Shown: positions 4,382 through 5,310 of the stretch, in pieces
How the letters are laid out: each line of letters opens with the position of its first letter
Position numbering within the stretch: the first letter of the stretch is position 1
Assembly (NCBI GenBank): GCA_964460185.1
Contig: CAYWTM010000169.1
Location: 1-5,310, forward strand
DNA length: 5,310 bases
Source of the DNA: JAVJPJ01 sp040217295
GTDB taxonomy: Bacteria; Pseudomonadota; Alphaproteobacteria; Rhodobacterales; Rhodobacteraceae
Direction of reading: 5' to 3'
Notes under the pieces: model-generated
Databases searched by the model: none
The model's input: only the letters and a program-made list of their open reading frames with translations
What the model was told of the DNA's origin: nothing
Translations under genes and position numbers: made by a program

Positions 4382-5310
4382 TCAGAACAGGCCTTCGATC
4401 TGGCCCGCCTCGTTGAGGTGGATGGTCTCGGCCGACGGCACGCGCGGCAGGCCGGGCATGGTCATGATCTCACCGCAGACCACCACCACGAACCCCGCGC
4501 CCGCGCTCAGCCGCACTTCGCGCACCGGGATGGAGAACCCCGTGGGGGCCCCCCTGCGCGTCGGATCGGTGGTAAAGGAATACTGGGTCTTGGCCATGCA
4601 GACCGGCAGGTTACCATAGCCCTGGTCTTCCCACAGCTTGAGCTGATCGCGGATCTTCTGGTCCGCCTGCACGTCATCGGCGCGGTAGATGCGTTTGGCG
4701 ATGGTTTCGATCTTGTCCATCAGCGACATCTCGTCGGGGTAGATCGGCGCAAAATTTGCGGTCCCCGCCTCGGCCAGTTCAGCCACCTTGGTCGCCAGAT
4801 CCGCGGAGCCTTCCGAGCCCAGTTCCCAGTGCCGCGACAACACGGCTTGTGCGCCCTGCCCGGCCACGAAATCCTTGACCGCCTGGATTTCCGCATCCGT
4901 GTCGGTGACGAAATGGTTGATCGCGACGACGACCGGCACCCCGAAGCTTTTCAGGTTCTCGATGTGGCGCCCAAGGTTCGGGCACCCGGCCTTCACGGCA
5001 TCGACGTTCTCGGCGCCAAGATCGGCCTTGGCGACGCCACCATTCATCTTCATCGCGCGCACGGTGGCCACGCAAACCACCACGGACGGCGCAAGACCCG
5101 CCTTGCGGCACTTGATGTTCATGAACTTCTCGGCCCCCAGATCGGCACCAAAGCCGGCCTCGGTCACGACGTAGTCGCGCAGTTTGAGCGCCGTCTTGGT
5201 CGCGATCACCGAATTGCAGCCATGGGCGATGTTGGCGAACGGGCCGCCATGCACAAAGGCGGGGTTGTTTTCCAGCGTCTGCACAAGGTTGGGCTGCATC
5301 GCGTCTTTCA
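4382..5310 (-). CDS. fhs: Formate-tetrahydrofolate ligase, C-terminal part (continues beyond the window)
   Basis: Fhs (formyltetrahydrofolate synthetase) makes 10-formyl-THF from formate, THF and ATP, reversibly, in the cytoplasm. The window holds 308 complete codons plus two bases of another, out of a typical total of about 555-560. The frame stays open to the window edge, reading KDAMQPNLVQTLE, so the ATG at 5299 is internal and not the start. Recognised blocks are HGGPFANIAHGCNSV, EAGFGADLGAEKF, MNGGVAK, GVPVVVAINHF, GYGNLPVCMAKTQYSFTTD, REVRLSAGAGF and GEIMTMPGLPRVPSAE, ending in GLF before TGA. The N-terminal ATP-binding loop lies outside. It is followed on the same strand by folD, so the pair can run formate to methylene-THF or the reverse, oxidising C1 units and recovering ATP, as in methylotrophic or DMSP-demethylating bacteria. 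The visible part shows no damage. Confidence 0.97.
   Translation of the reverse strand, partial: KDAMQPNLVQTLENNPAFVHGGPFANIAHGCNSVIATKTALKLRDYVVTEAGFGADLGAEKFMNIKCRKAGLAPSVVVCVATVRAMKMNGGVAKADLGAENVDAVKAGCPNLGRHIENLKSFGVPVVVAINHFVTDTDAEIQAVKDFVAGQGAQAVLSRHWELGSEGSADLATKVAELAEAGTANFAPIYPDEMSLMDKIETIAKRIYRADDVQADQKIRDQLKLWEDQGYGNLPVCMAKTQYSFTTDPTRRGAPTGFSIPVREVRLSAGAGFVVVVCGEIMTMPGLPRVPSAETIHLNEAGQIEGLF

Overview
This window looks like a chromosomal segment of an alphaproteobacterium, most probably of the Rhodobacteraceae (Roseobacter-like). The basis is high GC by eye, strong G/C bias at third codon positions, and the mix of genes: the ligase-associated helicase/PdeM repair pair, a periplasmic SorA/SorB-type sulfite dehydrogenase, and an fhs-folD folate pair. 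No database search was possible, so the taxon is an inference. There is no transposon, integrase, CRISPR array, tRNA or rRNA, and no gene-free stretch over about 110 bases.

Left part (1-1605, + strand). The window opens inside the C-terminal part of an Lhr-like DEXH helicase of the 'ligase-associated DNA damage response' group. Its frame is interrupted by one TGA (44-46), with clear family sequence on both sides. After an 85-nt gap containing a bulged hairpin comes an intact PdeM-type metallophosphoesterase (508-1176), the usual partner of that helicase. Twelve bases later a PaaI-type hotdog thioesterase follows (1189-1605), probably in the same transcript.

Middle part (1606-3389, + strand). 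A 109-bp gap carries a perfect 9-bp inverted repeat (1642-1662) overlapping a candidate promoter. It leads into a two-gene unit: a Tat-exported molybdopterin sulfite dehydrogenase (1715-2977) and a small, very acidic monohaem cytochrome c (3039-3389). Together they would oxidise sulfite to sulfate in the periplasm and pass electrons to the respiratory chain. A perfect 11-bp hairpin sits between the two genes.

Right part (3398-5310, - strand). folD (3398-4297) lies tail-to-tail with the cytochrome gene, with 8 bp between stop codons that fall inside a shared inverted repeat. Upstream of folD, on the same strand, is the C-terminal part of fhs (4382 to beyond 5310). Fhs and FolD interconvert formate, 10-formyl-THF and 5,10-methylene-THF. 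The 84-bp gap between them holds a strong 11-bp hairpin and a weaker hairpin followed by a T5 run.

These are mostly known core-metabolism genes, and I do not see a convincing new biological system. The points most worth checking are the in-frame stop in the helicase, the palindromic operator candidate upstream of the sulfite dehydrogenase, and the intercistronic hairpins in both operons.
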